Source: Spiroplasma culicicola AES-1
Lineage (GTDB): Bacteria > Bacillota_I > Bacilli_A > Mycoplasmatales > Mycoplasmataceae
Direction of reading: 5' to 3'
DNA: 64,000 nt
NCBI RefSeq assembly: GCF_000565175.1
Contig: NZ_CP006681.1
Coordinates: 62,001 to 126,000 of the forward strand
Below are positions 63,129-64,000 of the stretch, piece by piece; position 1 is the first letter of the stretch, and each line of letters starts with the position of its first letter. A model generated the notes under the pieces. It was given only the letters and a program-made list of their open reading frames with translations. It was not told where the DNA came from and ran no database searches. The translations under genes were made by a program, and so were the position numbers.

Positions 63129-64000
63129 ATGAAATTAAAATTAGACAAAAGGAAAGCAAATGTTGAAAAACAAGCGTCTGCTAACTTTACAATTATTTTT
63201 AATATCAACTTAAAAATGGCTCTTAAAAACGCGGGTATTTTAGTTACTAAATTAGTTTATATTTTTGCAATGATTATGATTTTAACTTTTGAGGTATCTT
63301 CAGCAATTAAACCTCAAGATGTAGATTCATTAGCAACTTTTAAATTGATATTTTATATATTTTCAACCATTTTAACAGTATTTTATACTATGGTTATTAC
63401 TATATATTTACTTAAAAAACAGTGATCTGATGGAATTCATTCGATTGAATCAAGAGCTGGATTTAAACCATGAAAATCTTATTTAATTCGTGCTCTTGTA
63501 CAATTTACTGTAATGTCAATTTCAAATGCAATTATTTTATTTTATTGCATTGTATTGCAATTTATATCTGCTGCAAACACAGAAATTTATTTTGCATATG
63601 TGTATTCACAAATGTTTTTCTTAGTATTTTTATCAGTTGTAGTAACTTTAATGTTATTAGTAATATTTGCAGTATGTAATACACTAGTAGGAACAATGTT
63701 ATCAACAGTATTAATGTTCTTTATGGCATTTTCACCATTATTTGCATCAATTAAATCTCTACTTTCTGGAGATTCATCAATTGATTATGGATTAAAAATG
63801 AATGCTATAGATGCTTTTACACGTTCAACATTAAGTGATGGTAATGTAAAAGTTAATTCATTGTATAAGGATCAATTAAACAATGATCAATCAATATACT
63901 TAACACAATTTAAAGATAATTTAGAGGGTCTAAGTGAAACATTAAGTGAAGAAATAGATATTAAATATCTTGGTTTATCACAAATACCATTGGAAGCTCG
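63129..64000 (+). CDS. ABC-2-type permease, truncated by window end
   Basis: At least 290 residues, continuing past the window. A basic start (MKLKLDKRKANVEKQ) is followed by spans such as LVTKLVYIFAMIMILTFEVSS, FKLIFYIFSTILTVFYTMVITIYLL, SISNAIILFYCIVLQFISAA, MFFLVFLSVVVTLMLLVIFAVC and TMLSTVLMFFMAFSPLFAS, then an extracellular-looking polar stretch (SLYKDQLNNDQSIYLTQFKD). ATG at 63129 lies one base after the ATPase stop. It is the membrane partner of the ATPase. Confidence 0.8.

Noticed and set aside
1-64000. Internal TGA codons as frameshifts or pseudogenes
   Set aside because: They fall at conserved Trp positions in SecA, UvrB, AsnS, GlpK and many others, so they are sense codons in this genetic code.
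1-64000. CRISPR array, prophage or integrative element
   Set aside because: No regularly spaced repeats, phage structural genes, integrase or transposase were seen.
1-64000. tRNA and rRNA genes
   Set aside because: The only T-arm-like GGTTCGATTCC with a matching acceptor stem is that of tmRNA; no cloverleaf or rRNA segment was recognised.

Overview
The window is a gene-dense, strongly AT-rich stretch of a Mollicutes chromosome. Almost every long gene contains in-frame TGA codons at positions where its family has tryptophan (for example SecA at 3944, UvrB at 14104, AsnS at 54136), so UGA is read as Trp, and all gene calls here use translation table 4. Gene content (sugar PTS, L-lactate dehydrogenase, glycerol oxidase, nucleoside and folate uptake, no wall synthesis) and the tmRNA tag (EMPAFMINN core, ending GVALAA, similar to my memory of Spiroplasma tags) point to the Spiroplasma/Mesoplasma/Entomoplasma group. 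The Mesoplasma florum tag that I remember ends differently, so I would not name a species.

Layout. 1-5.3 kb: a YigZ-family protein and a stand-alone 5'-3' exonuclease on the minus strand, secA with an unusual C-terminal module, and a minus-strand orphan protein. 5.6-12.8 kb: a glycerol/glycerophosphodiester operon (glpF, glpO, glpQ, MFS transporter, glpK, second MFS transporter). 12.9-26.4 kb: an orphan gene, uvrB-uvrA-folC-folT, then hprK-lgt1-trxB-lgt2-whiA-HTH regulator, and a rhodanese-like gene on the minus strand. 26.5-33.5 kb: secG-rnr-smpB-small membrane protein, a glucose-type PTS IICB, ldh, and two small minus-strand membrane proteins. 33.6-38.7 kb: tmRNA, a degenerate GGDEF/EAL-like membrane protein, mgtE, trmB and a minus-strand membrane protein. 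38.8-46.9 kb: a guanine-class riboswitch, then a BMP lipoprotein with a nucleoside ABC transporter and two purine nucleoside phosphorylases. 46.9-52.2 kb: tsaD, an RpiR regulator, manA and a fructose-type PTS. 52.3-60.9 kb: alpha/beta hydrolase, asnS, glycosyltransferase-like, RDD and beta-lactamase-like genes, an orphan on the minus strand, and pcrA. 61-64 kb: a possible lipoprotein remnant, a small membrane protein, ptsH, and an ABC exporter that runs off the window.

How it works together. Two PTS permeases, HPr, HPr kinase, ManA and LDH form a fermentative sugar route. The glp operon is an alternative carbon route whose oxidase is expected to make hydrogen peroxide. The riboswitch, BMP lipoprotein, ABC transporter and PNPs form a purine salvage unit. 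FolT plus FolC take up and polyglutamylate folate.

The most unusual signals are: a GGDEF/EAL-like protein with most catalytic signatures eroded, beside mgtE; long charged, probably coiled-coil segments grafted onto the nucleoside permease (about 390 residues), one Lgt copy and the fructose PTS permease; one of two Lgt copies lacking the conserved histidine; a SecA C-terminus carrying a tandemly duplicated module; and two orphan proteins 53 kb apart that share both sequence and an upstream element.
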